The notes: generated from the sequence alone by a model not told the origin. DNA of 34,310 nucleotides from Clostridia bacterium (GCA_017444785.1 JAFSVX010000021.1:1-34310), one strand, 5' to 3'. Positions 8,731-16,782 are shown, counted from the stretch's first letter. Numbers and translations: made by a program.

Positions 8731-8976
8731 TTAGTTCCGCCTCTCTACCGAACCGGCGGTCACTGCCACCGCATATTGTGCGATTTTTAAGTTTAAACTT
8801 CAAAACAAGAACCTTTATATACAGAAGTATTATGAAGAACCTTGTTTTTTGTTTAATTCTTAAAACTCATCACAATCTGCTGTTCTCTAATTTCTATCTA
8901 ATTTTTTATAATTATCAAACCATGTAGTATAGTTCCACCTCAAGCTTTCCAACCTATTATTAACTTGGCGGAACTA
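8731..8976 (+). repeat. AGTTCCGCC structured element, copy C, with inverted end at the ruvA stop
   Basis: This copy fills the ruvB-ruvA gap in the opposite orientation to A and B. The body (8733-8917) has the same fold: AGT(T)CCGCC/GGCGG(TC)ACT with loop TCTCTACCGAACC; TTGTG/CACAA, TTTTAAG/CTTAAAA, GTTTAAAC-type stem, ACAAG/CTTGT, the AAC/AAC loop, CTTTATA/TATGAAG. A second inverted repeat follows (8928-8976): TATAGTTCCACC against GGCGGAACTATA, whose right arm contains the ruvA stop codon. The whole block is thus bounded by inverted TAGTTCCGCC ends. Confidence 0.78.
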
Positions 8977-9570
8977 TAAACATTTCCTTATTATCTCTTC
9001 CACTTTATCTTCTGCTGTTGCTTTGGATTTTACCATCTTTGTGGCCTCTTCTTTTTTGATGCCAAGTTCGGTCAAAATTGCAACAGCGTCAAGCATCTCT
9101 TGCGTAAAGGAAATGTCCTCAACTTTCACTTGAGTAAATCCATCAATAGGGTTATTTTCACCCTTAACCACACTCTCCACTTTCTCTTTAAGTTCAAGCA
9201 CAAGTCTTTCCGCCGTCTTTTTGCCCAGCCCTTTGATTTTGGTAAGCACAGCCACATTTGAATTAGCCACTGCCCCTGCAAGCATCTTTGGTGTTATGCC
9301 AGACAGAATACTTATTGCCATCTTTGGCCCAATACCTGAAACAGAGATAAGATTGAGGAACATTTTCTTCTCCTCAAGGCTTGAAAAGCCAAACAAACTT
9401 ACACCATCTTCGCGCACCTGTAAATAGGTGTAAACCGTGGCACTTTGCTTGCCAGAAAGGTCACCAATAGTGCTTGACGAGCATATAACCTCATACGCCA
9501 CACCGTTTACATCAACTGTGGCCACATTTTCGTCAACAATATTTATTTTTCCTGAAAGTGAATAAATCAT
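8974..9570 (-). CDS. ruvA: Holliday junction DNA-binding protein RuvA
   Basis: RuvA is the tetrameric junction-binding subunit that loads RuvB. It has 198 residues: an N-terminal OB fold (residues 1-62, starting MIYSLSGKI), two helix-hairpin-helix motifs (VSGIGPKMA at about 77 and IKGLGKKTAERL at about 112), and a C-terminal domain that contacts RuvB (about 150-198). It starts at an ATG with GAGGGG 8 bases upstream. The stop TAG is shared with the end of a repeat (TAGTTCCGCC on the minus strand). It lies in the ruvC-ruvA-ruvB order; the ruvC-ruvA gap of 129 bases is very AT-rich with several TTGATTA strings and no obvious hairpin. Confidence 0.96.
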   Translation of the reverse strand: MIYSLSGKINIVDENVATVDVNGVAYEVICSSSTIGDLSGKQSATVYTYLQVREDGVSLFGFSSLEEKKMFLNLISVSGIGPKMAISILSGITPKMLAGAVANSNVAVLTKIKGLGKKTAERLVLELKEKVESVVKGENNPIDGFTQVKVEDISFTQEMLDAVAILTELGIKKEEATKMVKSKATAEDKVEEIIRKCL

Positions 9571-9699
9571 AGCATTTTCCCCTCTTATTTTACATTATAG
9601 ATTGTATTTTTGATTGTAATTTTTTGATTATTTCATTGTATCCATTGATTATTTTTATTTTATCAATTGATTAAAAGAAAATTTCTTATCATTTGAACA

Positions 9700-10281
9700 T
9701 TATTTGCCAAATTTGTCAGCAATGTTTTGTAAAAGCCCCAAGTTTTTCTTCTGCTCTTTATGATAGACACGTTTTTGATTGACAAACATGCTGTTATCTT
9801 TCATTTCGTTGTTTGTCTGAGCGTGAGTCAGAGCAACTGCAAGGGCATCTGCCGCATCATCAGGCTTTGGATCTTTTTTAAGACCAAGAAGCATTTTGGT
9901 CATATACATAACTTGATGTTTCTCTGCCTTACCAGTGCCAGTGATTGCCTGCTTGATTTCAATAGGCGTATATTCATAAAGCTTGCCACACTTTTGAACG
10001 GCAGTGCAGATGATCACTCCCCTTGCCTCTGCAACCTGAATACCTGTTGTGATGTTGTTTGTGAAAAACAATTCTTCCACTGCAACCGCATCAGGCCTGT
10101 AATGGTCAATAAGGTTTTGCATACCCTCTTGAATCATAGCAAGGCGTGTAGGGAAAGCCTCATCCTTATCAGTCTCGATTGCACCATAGTCAACAAGCGA
10201 GCATTTGCCAGTTTTGTCGTCTTTATTTATAACACCATAGCCCGTGGTGGCATAGCCCGGATCAATCCCTAAGATTATCAT
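9700..10281 (-). CDS. ruvC: Holliday junction resolvase RuvC
   Basis: RuvC is the dimeric endonuclease that cuts Holliday junctions symmetrically. It has 193 residues with an RNase H-like fold. Catalytic acidic positions are visible: Asp in ILGIDPG (residue 7), Glu in VEELFF (about 69), and the Asp pair in KPDDAADALAVALTH (about 138-141). The C-terminal tail of about 35 residues (MKDNSMFVNQKRVYHKEQKK...) is longer than in many homologues. It starts at an ATG with AAAGGTGA upstream and has its own candidate promoter, so it probably heads the ruvC-ruvA-ruvB-hydrolase-queA-tgt transcript. Confidence 0.96.
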   Translation of the reverse strand: MIILGIDPGYATTGYGVINKDDKTGKCSLVDYGAIETDKDEAFPTRLAMIQEGMQNLIDHYRPDAVAVEELFFTNNITTGIQVAEARGVIICTAVQKCGKLYEYTPIEIKQAITGTGKAEKHQVMYMTKMLLGLKKDPKPDDAADALAVALTHAQTNNEMKDNSMFVNQKRVYHKEQKKNLGLLQNIADKFGK

Positions 10282-10313
10282 TACTTCACCTTTATTTATA
10301 ATAATACACTTAT

Positions 10314-10343
10314 AATATACCTTTCAATTGATGAAAAAGTCAA
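10314..10343 (-). promoter_or_regulatory. Putative sigma-A promoter for ruvC and downstream genes
   Basis: On the minus strand TTGACT (10338-10343) and TATATT (10314-10319) are 18 bases apart, just after the terminator that ends the VanZ transcript and about 33 bases before the ruvC start. Confidence 0.6.
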
Positions 10344-10349
10344 ACAAAT

Positions 10350-10379
10350 CAAAAAAATGTTTGATAAAAACCAAACATT
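10350..10379 (-). terminator. Rho-independent terminator after the VanZ gene
   Basis: On the minus strand ATGTTTG, an 8-base loop and CAAACAT lead into TTTTTTG. It lies about 47 bases after the VanZ stop and just before the ruvC promoter. Confidence 0.75.
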
Positions 10380-10425
10380 ATCTTAAATAGCAACAGCGAA
10401 AGATGTTAAAACCCCAATTTCAATC

Positions 10426-10953
10426 TTATCTATTTTTTAATCTTTTAATTGTCAAAATAAGCAATAATCCATACATTGCACCAAGCAAAACACTGACAGA
10501 ATTAAACAGAGCATCACTCAGCTGCACTGACCTTTTCACTGGCAAAATAAACTGCAAGGTTTCAATGCAAAGCCCCACCCCAAGACCAATCAACAAAGAA
10601 AACAAAACAACTTTCCAAATTTTGATATTTTGATTGAAAAACACAAAATATGTCCCTATTGGAATAAGCATCAAAAGATTGATGACAATATCAAAAGTTG
10701 CCAAATGACTAAAACCAAAATTGATAGGCTTTGATGCGAATTCTCCTGAAAAATCCAAGTCAATTTTGACATTTTGTTTTGCTATATCAATTCTTCCAAG
10801 CACACCAATTAAAAGCACCAAAACATAAACCGAAACAACAATCCCACAAACAATTTTCTGCACTTTTTTATTTTTTATCAAAAGCAACAAAATTGGCAGG
10901 ATGAAAAAACAAAATATTCCTATGCATATCAGAAAGATTTTATTGATTTCCAC
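10426..10953 (-). CDS. VanZ-like family membrane protein
   Basis: This is a 175-residue protein with about five membrane helices. The family signature is clear in the C-terminal half: FDIVINLLMLIPIGTYFVF (about residues 88-106), then IETLQFILPVKRSVQLSDAL (about 131-150) with the conserved Glu, Gln, Arg and Asp. VanZ-like proteins are named after the teicoplanin-resistance accessory protein, but most chromosomal members have no known role and this one gives no sign of a resistance cluster. The start is a GTG at 10953 with AGAGGGAG upstream. It lies 69 bases after the PolC-like exonuclease gene and ends at a terminator, so it is probably the last gene of that transcript. Confidence 0.85.
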   Translation of the reverse strand: MEINKIFLICIGIFCFFILPILLLLIKNKKVQKIVCGIVVSVYVLVLLIGVLGRIDIAKQNVKIDLDFSGEFASKPINFGFSHLATFDIVINLLMLIPIGTYFVFFNQNIKIWKVVLFSLLIGLGVGLCIETLQFILPVKRSVQLSDALFNSVSVLLGAMYGLLLILTIKRLKNR

Positions 10954-11022
10954 TAATTTTTCTCCCTCTTTTGAAATAAATTTTAGTTTTGTTTATATTG
11001 AAATTTTAATTTTGTTTTGAAA

Positions 11023-12603
11023 TTATTGAATAAAACCGTCCTTATAAAAGTCTGCGAGCTTCAAAAAGACATCAACTGTCGCACGCGTGTCATTGATTGC
11101 CCTGTGCGCATTTTCAAGCGAAATACCAAGTGCATCAGCCACAATTCCAAGCTTAAACCTTGTTATACCTTTCACATTTTTTGTCGCCATTTTCAGCACG
11201 TCTATTCTTTGATTGTCAAAGTTATAGCCACATTTCTTGCCATAAAATTTGATAAAACCATAGTCAAACTCAACATTATATCCAACCAAATAACAATCAC
11301 GTGTGAACTTATAAAAATCTCGAAGCACTTTTTGATAATTATAAGCATCTTTGACATCTTCATCTTTAATTCCATGAACCGCAGTCGCATCTTTTGGAAT
11401 TTTCATTTCAGGATTGACAAAGCACTCAAATTTGTCAGTCATCTGTCCATTTTCGACCTTGATTGCACCAATCTCTAAAATCTTCGCACCTGCTGAATAC
11501 TCAAGTCCAGTCGTTTCAAGGTCAAAAACCACAAATTTGTTATTTTTTATAAATTCAGGAAGCTCTGGTGCGGCCATGTCAAACAGATTGCCCTGAGTAT
11601 AGTAAACATAAGGCTCAGGAAAAACATAGCGATAATTTTCAGGCTCTGGTTTAAATTCGATCACCTCTTCCTTTTGAGGTTCAATCACGCAAAGGCTTAT
11701 ATCTTTCACCTTCATACTAAGCCCCCCGAACTTGTCCTCATCAAACTTTCCAAACACAATAATATTATCACCAGCCGCAAGCTGTTTCATCTTTTCAATA
11801 TTCGTTGGGCTTGGGAAAATGACACAGGAAAGTTTACTTGTATAATCCTCTATGCCGAAACGGAAATAGCATCGCTCTTCATTTATCTCATCACCTTCAT
11901 CTTCGCTGCCCTTAGGCTTAATTTTTTTAGTATAAGAGCACTCTTTAACAAAGGTTATTTTTCCACAGACAACAGCTTCATTGCCCGCAGTTTTCTTATC
12001 CTCGATATAAAACGCCTGTGTATCTTTAAGCTCACCAATAAGCGGTGTAACATCAGTCACATCAATAAAGCGCGCTGACGGAGTTATCACAAAATCCTCT
12101 TCAAAAACAAGGTCATCATCAGGCATTTCAACAATGTTATTATTTTCCTCAGTGCAAAACTCCACGCTGACTAACTTTTCGAACTGCGTTTTCAAAAAGT
12201 CTGAAAGGACATTTGAAACATTTTTATCTTTGATATACGAGGCAACCTCATCACTGACTTCAAAGACGATCTTGCCACTTTCCCCTTCGCAATCCAAACT
12301 CTTTATTGAATAGCCAACAGATGAATAGTTCTTCGCCATAAACTCTTTAACTTTCGCAGAAACCGCCTCGTTGGTAACAAAATTTTTGACAAATTTAATG
12401 TCATAATCAAACCCTGCCGGCAGACTGTTTTTAATGACATCTTGAGCAACAGATTTATCATGAAGCGACAAAAGAACTCCGTCTTTATAAAGAATTTCCA
12501 CTTGGCAGATGTTCTTTTCTTTTATAAGCGTTGCCGACCTGAGTTTAAAGTCATATTTGCGATCAGTTTTTTCATTCAAAATCTCATCTATATCGTTTGC
12601 CAT
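11023..12603 (-). CDS. PolC-derived protein: N-terminal and OB regions plus DEDDh 3'-5' exonuclease, no polymerase
   Basis: This 526-residue protein matches the front part of PolC, the Gram-positive replicative polymerase (about 1,450 residues in Bacillus). A PolC-type N-terminal region (about 1-170) comes first. An OB-fold region follows (about 195-305; CGKITFVKEC to MKVKDISLCV), then a short linker and an exonuclease domain (about 355-526) with Exo I VVFDLETTGL, Exo II YNVEFDYGF and Exo III HRAINDTRAT, so proofreading activity is likely. It ends there: no PHP motif before the exonuclease and no polymerase palm, thumb or finger after it; only 69 bases precede the next gene. It sits after rseP, the normal place of polC in Firmicutes. 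Either it is a trimmed polC working as a separate proofreading subunit with DnaE, or a repurposed nuclease. Confidence 0.85.
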   Translation of the reverse strand: MANDIDEILNEKTDRKYDFKLRSATLIKEKNICQVEILYKDGVLLSLHDKSVAQDVIKNSLPAGFDYDIKFVKNFVTNEAVSAKVKEFMAKNYSSVGYSIKSLDCEGESGKIVFEVSDEVASYIKDKNVSNVLSDFLKTQFEKLVSVEFCTEENNNIVEMPDDDLVFEEDFVITPSARFIDVTDVTPLIGELKDTQAFYIEDKKTAGNEAVVCGKITFVKECSYTKKIKPKGSEDEGDEINEERCYFRFGIEDYTSKLSCVIFPSPTNIEKMKQLAAGDNIIVFGKFDEDKFGGLSMKVKDISLCVIEPQKEEVIEFKPEPENYRYVFPEPYVYYTQGNLFDMAAPELPEFIKNNKFVVFDLETTGLEYSAGAKILEIGAIKVENGQMTDKFECFVNPEMKIPKDATAVHGIKDEDVKDAYNYQKVLRDFYKFTRDCYLVGYNVEFDYGFIKFYGKKCGYNFDNQRIDVLKMATKNVKGITRFKLGIVADALGISLENAHRAINDTRATVDVFLKLADFYKDGFIQ

Positions 12604-12705
12604 TTTCTTCCCTTAGGTATAATTTTCGTTATATTTTTAAAAAATTCTCATAAAAATTTATTGTTTTATCAATCAATAATTTTCTTTTGATGAAAGCCTT
12701 TTTAT

Positions 12706-12737
12706 AAAAATTCCTGCTTAGCACAGGAATTTTATTT
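12706..12737 (-). terminator. Rho-independent terminator after rseP
   Basis: On the minus strand AAAATTCCTG, loop TGCTAAG, CAGGAATTTTTAT forms a strong hairpin 20 bases after the rseP stop, so the PolC-like gene probably needs its own promoter in the 12604-12705 stretch, which is AT-rich without a clear promoter match. Confidence 0.82.
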
Positions 12738-12756
12738 TTTACTTAACACTCTTTAT

Positions 12757-13641
12757 TTAAATCAAAAGCTTTGCCGCAAAAAAGAAGTGATAGATATCAA
12801 AGAACAGCACAAGTCCCAAAAGTGCAAATAATCCCACAGTGTGAATGATATTTTCAATCTTTCTTGGAACCGGCTTTCTGAAGATCCACTCAATAAGCAC
12901 AAACACGCACTTTGCCCCATCAAGCGCTGGAATTGGCAATATGTTAAACAGTGCCAAGTTCATTGCAAGCATTGGCAAAAGCATCAAAAAGTAGTTCATG
13001 CCTTGACTTGAAATCTCTGCAACTTGAGATATCGCCGTGAAAGTCCCGCCAACATCTTTGAGTGCTGTGGCACCGGTAAAGAGTCCACCAAGTGCACCAA
13101 GAATCAGTCCACAAATATAGAAACAGAATGGCCAAGCCTTCAAGAAACTTTCGAAGAAGCCATAGGTTGCACGCTGGTTATAGAACACAAATCCAACACT
13201 TTCAGCCGGTGTGGAAAGTTGAACACCTGCGGTAGTTCTAAATTCATCATCTGTATAAACACGAAATTCCTTTACCACATTACCGTCTTTATCTTTTATA
13301 ACATTACCATATTCATCTTTTTTATCAAAATATCCATAAAAATACCCTGAATGTGTAAAGGCTTCATATTCTTGTTTTTCTTCATTATAAATAGGTATTG
13401 TGGATTTTACCTTATCATAAATTTCTTCCTCAGTAAATGCAGAACCATCACTTTTAAAAACAACATCTTTTGCATAAGAAGCATCTCCAGCAAAGAAGAA
13501 TGCTTTTGTCTCAACTTTTTTAATACCTGCAACATCTATTATTTTTCCGTCTCTCTCAACAGTGACAGTGAACTCTTCGCCAAGAGAATATTTACTTAAA
13601 AGTGAAGAGATATTTCTGTAAGCCTCTATCTTTTTTCCGTC
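12757..13641 (-). CDS. rseP: RIP metalloprotease RseP, C-terminal part (after frameshift)
   Basis: This frame continues the site-2 protease begun at 14081. It is open from about 13656 and picks up the PDZ sequence as DGKKIEAYRN right where the other frame stops. It then runs through a PDZ/insert region (GEEFTVTVERDGK...) and the C-terminal membrane part. NILPIPALDG (about 310 bases from the end of the gene) is the second catalytic motif, supplying the aspartate zinc ligand; further membrane helices follow. The first in-frame ATG is only at 13278, too late for an independent protein with an intact PDZ domain. So this is not a separate gene but the second half of a frameshifted rseP. A terminator follows. 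Confidence 0.85.
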   Translation of the reverse strand, partial: DGKKIEAYRNISSLLSKYSLGEEFTVTVERDGKIIDVAGIKKVETKAFFFAGDASYAKDVVFKSDGSAFTEEEIYDKVKSTIPIYNEEKQEYEAFTHSGYFYGYFDKKDEYGNVIKDKDGNVVKEFRVYTDDEFRTTAGVQLSTPAESVGFVFYNQRATYGFFESFLKAWPFCFYICGLILGALGGLFTGATALKDVGGTFTAISQVAEISSQGMNYFLMLLPMLAMNLALFNILPIPALDGAKCVFVLIEWIFRKPVPRKIENIIHTVGLFALLGLVLFFDIYHFFFAAKLLI

Positions 13642-14081
13642 ACAGCCAAAATGACATCACCTTTTTTAAGTAATCCGTCATTATAGTTATTGGGTGAAAA
13701 ATCAGTAATTTTTGGAACACCATAGCCATTGACCATAAGGAAAATTGCAGCAGTAATAATACCAAAAATGAAGTTGAAAAGCACACCAGACACAAGGACT
13801 ATCAACCTTTTCCATGGTGCCATATTGTTGAATGCTTTTGGATTTGGATTTTCCTCATCTTCCCCTTCAAATGCACAATAGCCCCCAAGTGGAAGCGCCC
13901 TTATTGAAAAGACCTCTCCTGTCTTTTTGTTTGTATGCTTATAAATTGCTGGGCCAAAACCAATAGCAAACTCATTGATCTGAAATCCAAAGATCTTGCC
14001 CGCAATATAGTGGCCAAGTTCATGAACTGTTATAAGCACCAAAAGCACTGCAAGTGCCAAAAGTATATAAAGAAATGTCAT
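13626..14081 (-). CDS. rseP: RIP metalloprotease RseP, N-terminal part (frame ends early)
   Basis: This 151-residue fragment has the first membrane helix with ITVHELGHYIAG, the HExxH zinc motif at about residues 20-24. It continues through FSIRALPLGGYCAFEGE, a second helix (about 93-118), and the beginning of the PDZ domain (GLLKKGDVILAV). It ends with TEKR and a TAG. Losing one G would explain it: GTGGAC read VD, whereas the sequence has GTGAC near 13641, after which the -1 frame gives DGKKIEAYRN. Site-2 proteases cut anti-sigma factors and signal-peptide remnants in the membrane and are widely conserved, so an assembly error is as likely as a real mutation. dxr, usually just upstream, is missing. 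Confidence 0.88.
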   Translation of the reverse strand: MTFLYILLALAVLLVLITVHELGHYIAGKIFGFQINEFAIGFGPAIYKHTNKKTGEVFSIRALPLGGYCAFEGEDEENPNPKAFNNMAPWKRLIVLVSGVLFNFIFGIITAAIFLMVNGYGVPKITDFSPNNYNDGLLKKGDVILAVTEKR

Positions 14082-14147
14082 ATTGGTATCCTTTTATTAA
14101 ATTTTTTCATCTTTAAAATCAGAAATTTTTGCGTTTTTTACTATATA

Positions 14148-14177
14148 AATATGATAGCAATTTTGTGCTGTTGTCAA
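14148..14177 (-). promoter_or_regulatory. Putative sigma-A promoter for rseP
   Basis: On the minus strand a consensus TTGACA (14172-14177) lies 18 bases before CATATT (14148-14153), in the 161-bp gap that separates cdsA from rseP. Confidence 0.5.
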
Positions 14178-14242
14178 TCATTTTAAGCATCAATCATGCC
14201 TGCTATCAACTCTAGCAACTGTTATTTGTTTGAAATTTCAAA

Positions 14243-15145
14243 TTAAACGAAAAGCGCAAACACAACATAGATAAGCGCAGCAGTGAACATAAGGCCGTCA
14301 ACACGATCCATAAATCCACCATGACCTGGGAAAATCTTGCCAAAATCTTTCACCCCTGCTTTTCTTTTATATGCAGAAGCGACAAGATCACCAAATTGAG
14401 TAAGGAATGTTCCAAGCACCCCACACATCACAAAGATCAAAACTTGCTTTGCTGTGGTTAAACTTGCAAACACATTTCCAAACCAGCCAAGTTTCACAAA
14501 GAAAACATAGCCAAGAACTGCCGCAATAATTCCACCAACTGCTCCAAAAATCATACCTGAAACACTCTTTTTTGGTGAAATTTCTGGGCACATCTTTGGA
14601 CCTTTAAGCAAACTCCCAAACAGATACGCAAACACGTCAGTCATCATGGTTATTGCGAACACCATAATTATTGCCACATAACCAAGACTTAGTCCAAAAT
14701 GATTGATTCCAAACAAAAATCCAAGAAGTGTTGTTGGATAGACCAAAACCTCGATCGTATCTTTTGTTATATTTAAAAGAGAGGCGTTAAGTTTGTCTTG
14801 ATCTTTTTCAATTTTGCCTTTTCTTCTGAGAATAGTGTTGCCTATCAGTTCATATGCCATGCATACCGCAAAACAAACAAGAAGTGCAAGCATTTGATAC
14901 AAAAGTGCATCTTTGATGTTGTCTGTCACAATGTAAATCAAACCCAAGATAGCAGGATATAAAATTACAAGTGGCAACAAAACTGTTTTGTTGTTTTTCT
15001 TGCCTGCCATATAAATTTCAAACACACTTCCAAGCAAAATTCCAAGTGCAAACACATCAAAAAAGTAAAGTGAAACTTGCCTGAGTGCAACAAATCCTGC
15101 AAGCACTAATATTATAAAAAATCCGGTAATTGTTCGTTTTAACAT
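14243..15145 (-). CDS. cdsA: Phosphatidate cytidylyltransferase
   Basis: CdsA makes CDP-diacylglycerol from phosphatidic acid and CTP at the membrane, the entry to phosphatidylglycerol and related lipids. The protein has 300 residues and about eight membrane helices. The family signature is complete near the C-terminus: SAYKRKAGVKDFGKIFPGHG followed by GFMDRVD (about residues 260-286), including the metal-binding acidic residues. A soluble Lys/Glu-rich loop at about residues 108-130 (RRKGKIEKDQDK) lies between helices. It starts at an ATG with GGTGA upstream, 39 bases after uppS, in the usual frr-uppS-cdsA order. Confidence 0.96.
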   Translation of the reverse strand: MLKRTITGFFIILVLAGFVALRQVSLYFFDVFALGILLGSVFEIYMAGKKNNKTVLLPLVILYPAILGLIYIVTDNIKDALLYQMLALLVCFAVCMAYELIGNTILRRKGKIEKDQDKLNASLLNITKDTIEVLVYPTTLLGFLFGINHFGLSLGYVAIIMVFAITMMTDVFAYLFGSLLKGPKMCPEISPKKSVSGMIFGAVGGIIAAVLGYVFFVKLGWFGNVFASLTTAKQVLIFVMCGVLGTFLTQFGDLVASAYKRKAGVKDFGKIFPGHGGFMDRVDGLMFTAALIYVVFALFV

Positions 15146-15184
15146 ATGTTTTTCACCTTTTTATGACAAATTTTGCGTTTTTTA

Positions 15185-15913
15185 CTAAATTTTGCCATAC
15201 CTTCTTTTTCTCTTTTGAAATTCAATTATGCAATCATCAACTGTCTTTGCATCAAAGTCCGGCCAATATTTGTCTGGGAAATAAAACTCAGAATAAGCAG
15301 CTTGATAAAGCATGAAATTTGAAAGTCTCTTTTCCCCACTTGCCCGAACAATAAGGTCAGGATCAGCAAGATCAGTTGTGTAAAGATATTTTTTGAATGA
15401 CTGCTCGGAAATATCAGTTTCCCCACTTTCAATTATCTTTTTGACTGCATCAATAATCTCATGCCTTGAACCATATGCAAGCGCCAAGTTAAATATTGTT
15501 CCTGTGCAAGATGCCGTCTTTTTTTCCATTTCTTCAAGGTCGTCAGCAATATCTTTGTAAAGAAGTGACTTGTCACCCATGTGCCTGAAGCGAACATTTC
15601 TTTTCAACAAAGAGTCAAGCAAATCACCTTTAACTTCTCTCAACAGATTGAATATATAATCCACCTCTTCCTTTGGTCTGCCAAAGTTTTCAGTAGAAAA
15701 ACAGAACATTGTTACGACCTCAATTTTCAGCTCAACGCATCTGTCAAGCACTCTTTTGATTGCATCTTTTCCCTCTTTGTGACCAAGCGTTCTTGCAAGG
15801 CCACGACTGTTTGCCCATCTTCCATTTCCATCTGCAATAAATGCAATATGTTTTGGAAGTTTAGTCATGTCTATTTCTGTCTTTTGCCTATTTTTCTTTT
15901 TAAACCACAACAT
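15185..15913 (-). CDS. uppS: Undecaprenyl diphosphate synthase (isoprenyl transferase)
   Basis: UppS adds isopentenyl diphosphate units in cis to farnesyl diphosphate, giving the lipid carrier for peptidoglycan and other cell-wall sugars. The 242-residue protein has HIAFIADGNGRWA (about residues 22-34) with the catalytic Asp, RTLGHKEG (substrate phosphate binding), FSTENFGRP (about 74-82), and the C-terminal DPDLIVRASGEKRLSNF and YSEFYFPDKYWPDF, all standard. The first 15 residues are a basic extension. It starts at an ATG with AGGAG 6 bases upstream. Confidence 0.97.
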   Translation of the reverse strand: MLWFKKKNRQKTEIDMTKLPKHIAFIADGNGRWANSRGLARTLGHKEGKDAIKRVLDRCVELKIEVVTMFCFSTENFGRPKEEVDYIFNLLREVKGDLLDSLLKRNVRFRHMGDKSLLYKDIADDLEEMEKKTASCTGTIFNLALAYGSRHEIIDAVKKIIESGETDISEQSFKKYLYTTDLADPDLIVRASGEKRLSNFMLYQAAYSEFYFPDKYWPDFDAKTVDDCIIEFQKRKRRYGKI

Positions 15914-15922
15914 AAAAAACTC

Positions 15923-16126
15923 CTATAAATTGATCAGAAAATCCCCAACGACAAGTTTTATTGTGTTTGCATCAATTTGTCTTAATGCAACAACCAATTT
16001 ACTGTCAGTTTTCATCTTTGGTTTAAGAAATTCTTCAACTATTATATTCATTCCCCTGTCAGATAATGTTTTTTTCACATCTTCAACCGATTCACCAATA
16101 AAAGAATTAAGATCCAGCTTTTCCAC
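15923..16126 (-). CDS. Small conserved-looking protein of unknown function between frr and uppS
   Basis: This is a 67-residue protein without membrane helices. It starts with a GTG whose first base is the last base of the frr stop (TAGTG), so it is probably translationally coupled to frr; uppS starts 9 bases after its stop. The predicted layout is one helix (VEDVKKTLSDRG, about residues 14-25), then strands (NIIVEEF, KLVVALRQI, TIKLVVGDFL). This layout resembles small I78-type inhibitor-like domains, but I cannot confirm relation and make no functional claim. The tight packing and normal codon use argue for a real gene. Confidence 0.7.
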   Translation of the reverse strand: MEKLDLNSFIGESVEDVKKTLSDRGMNIIVEEFLKPKMKTDSKLVVALRQIDANTIKLVVGDFLINL

Positions 16127-16701
16127 TATACTTGCATTATTTCCTTTTCTTTTTCAGCCAAAACATTGTCGATTTTCACAGTCTCATTATCCAAAGTCTT
16201 TTGGATATCCTTTTCATAAGATGCCAAATCATCTTCACCAATAATGCCATCTTTTTTAAGCTTTTTGAGTTCTTCCAAAGCATCACGCCTTGCATTTCTG
16301 CAAACTATTTTAGTGTCCTCACCAAGTTTTTTGGTGCTCTTCACAAGATCCCTTCTTCTCTCTTCAGTCAAGATTGGAAAAGTCAAGCGAACAACACGTC
16401 CGTCATCTGAAGGACTGAGCCCCAAATCAGACGCAACAATAGCCTTGTTAATTTCTTTCACAAGTGATTGATCCCAAGGACTTATCATGATACTTCTTGC
16501 ATCGGTGACTGTGATATTTGAAACATGAGCAAGTGGAGTTGGTGTGCCATAATAGTCCACTGTGATTTTGTCAAGCACATGAGGATTTGCCCTGCCTGCA
16601 CGAATACTTAAAAGTTCACTTTTAAGATGAGTGGTCGCCTTTTCAAGGGCATCTTCATACTCCAAAAATATTTCGTCAATAAGTTCGTTATTTTCTGCCA
16701 T
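16126..16701 (-). CDS. frr: Ribosome recycling factor
   Basis: RRF splits post-termination ribosomes together with EF-G. The protein has 191 residues, slightly longer than the usual 185. The conserved blocks are IRAGRANPHVLDKITVDYYG (about residues 31-50), TPLAHVSNI, ITVTDARSIMISPWD, and VRLTFPILTEERRRDLVK (about 105-122), with the three-helix bundle completed by the C-terminal coiled region. The start ATG at 16701 has AAAGGAG upstream. In most Firmicutes pyrH lies directly between tsf and frr; here a 619-bp non-coding gap takes its place. The stop overlaps the start of the next small gene. Confidence 0.97.
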   Translation of the reverse strand: MAENNELIDEIFLEYEDALEKATTHLKSELLSIRAGRANPHVLDKITVDYYGTPTPLAHVSNITVTDARSIMISPWDQSLVKEINKAIVASDLGLSPSDDGRVVRLTFPILTEERRRDLVKSTKKLGEDTKIVCRNARRDALEELKKLKKDGIIGEDDLASYEKDIQKTLDNETVKIDNVLAEKEKEIMQV

Positions 16702-16782
16702 AAATTTCTCCTTTTAAATAGAAAATATTACCACACCAATAAATAATGTGATTTATTTTTTTTGTTTATATTCTAAAACAAT

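Noticed and set aside
7707-8927. 406-residue plus-strand reading frame
   Set aside because: It is the antisense shadow of ruvB and runs on into the repeat; composition is Cys/His/Asn-rich noise and no start signal is present.
13630-13650. Programmed -1 frameshift in rseP
   Set aside because: The AAAAAAG run is in the wrong phase for a canonical slippery heptamer and the restored sequence is explained better by one lost G.
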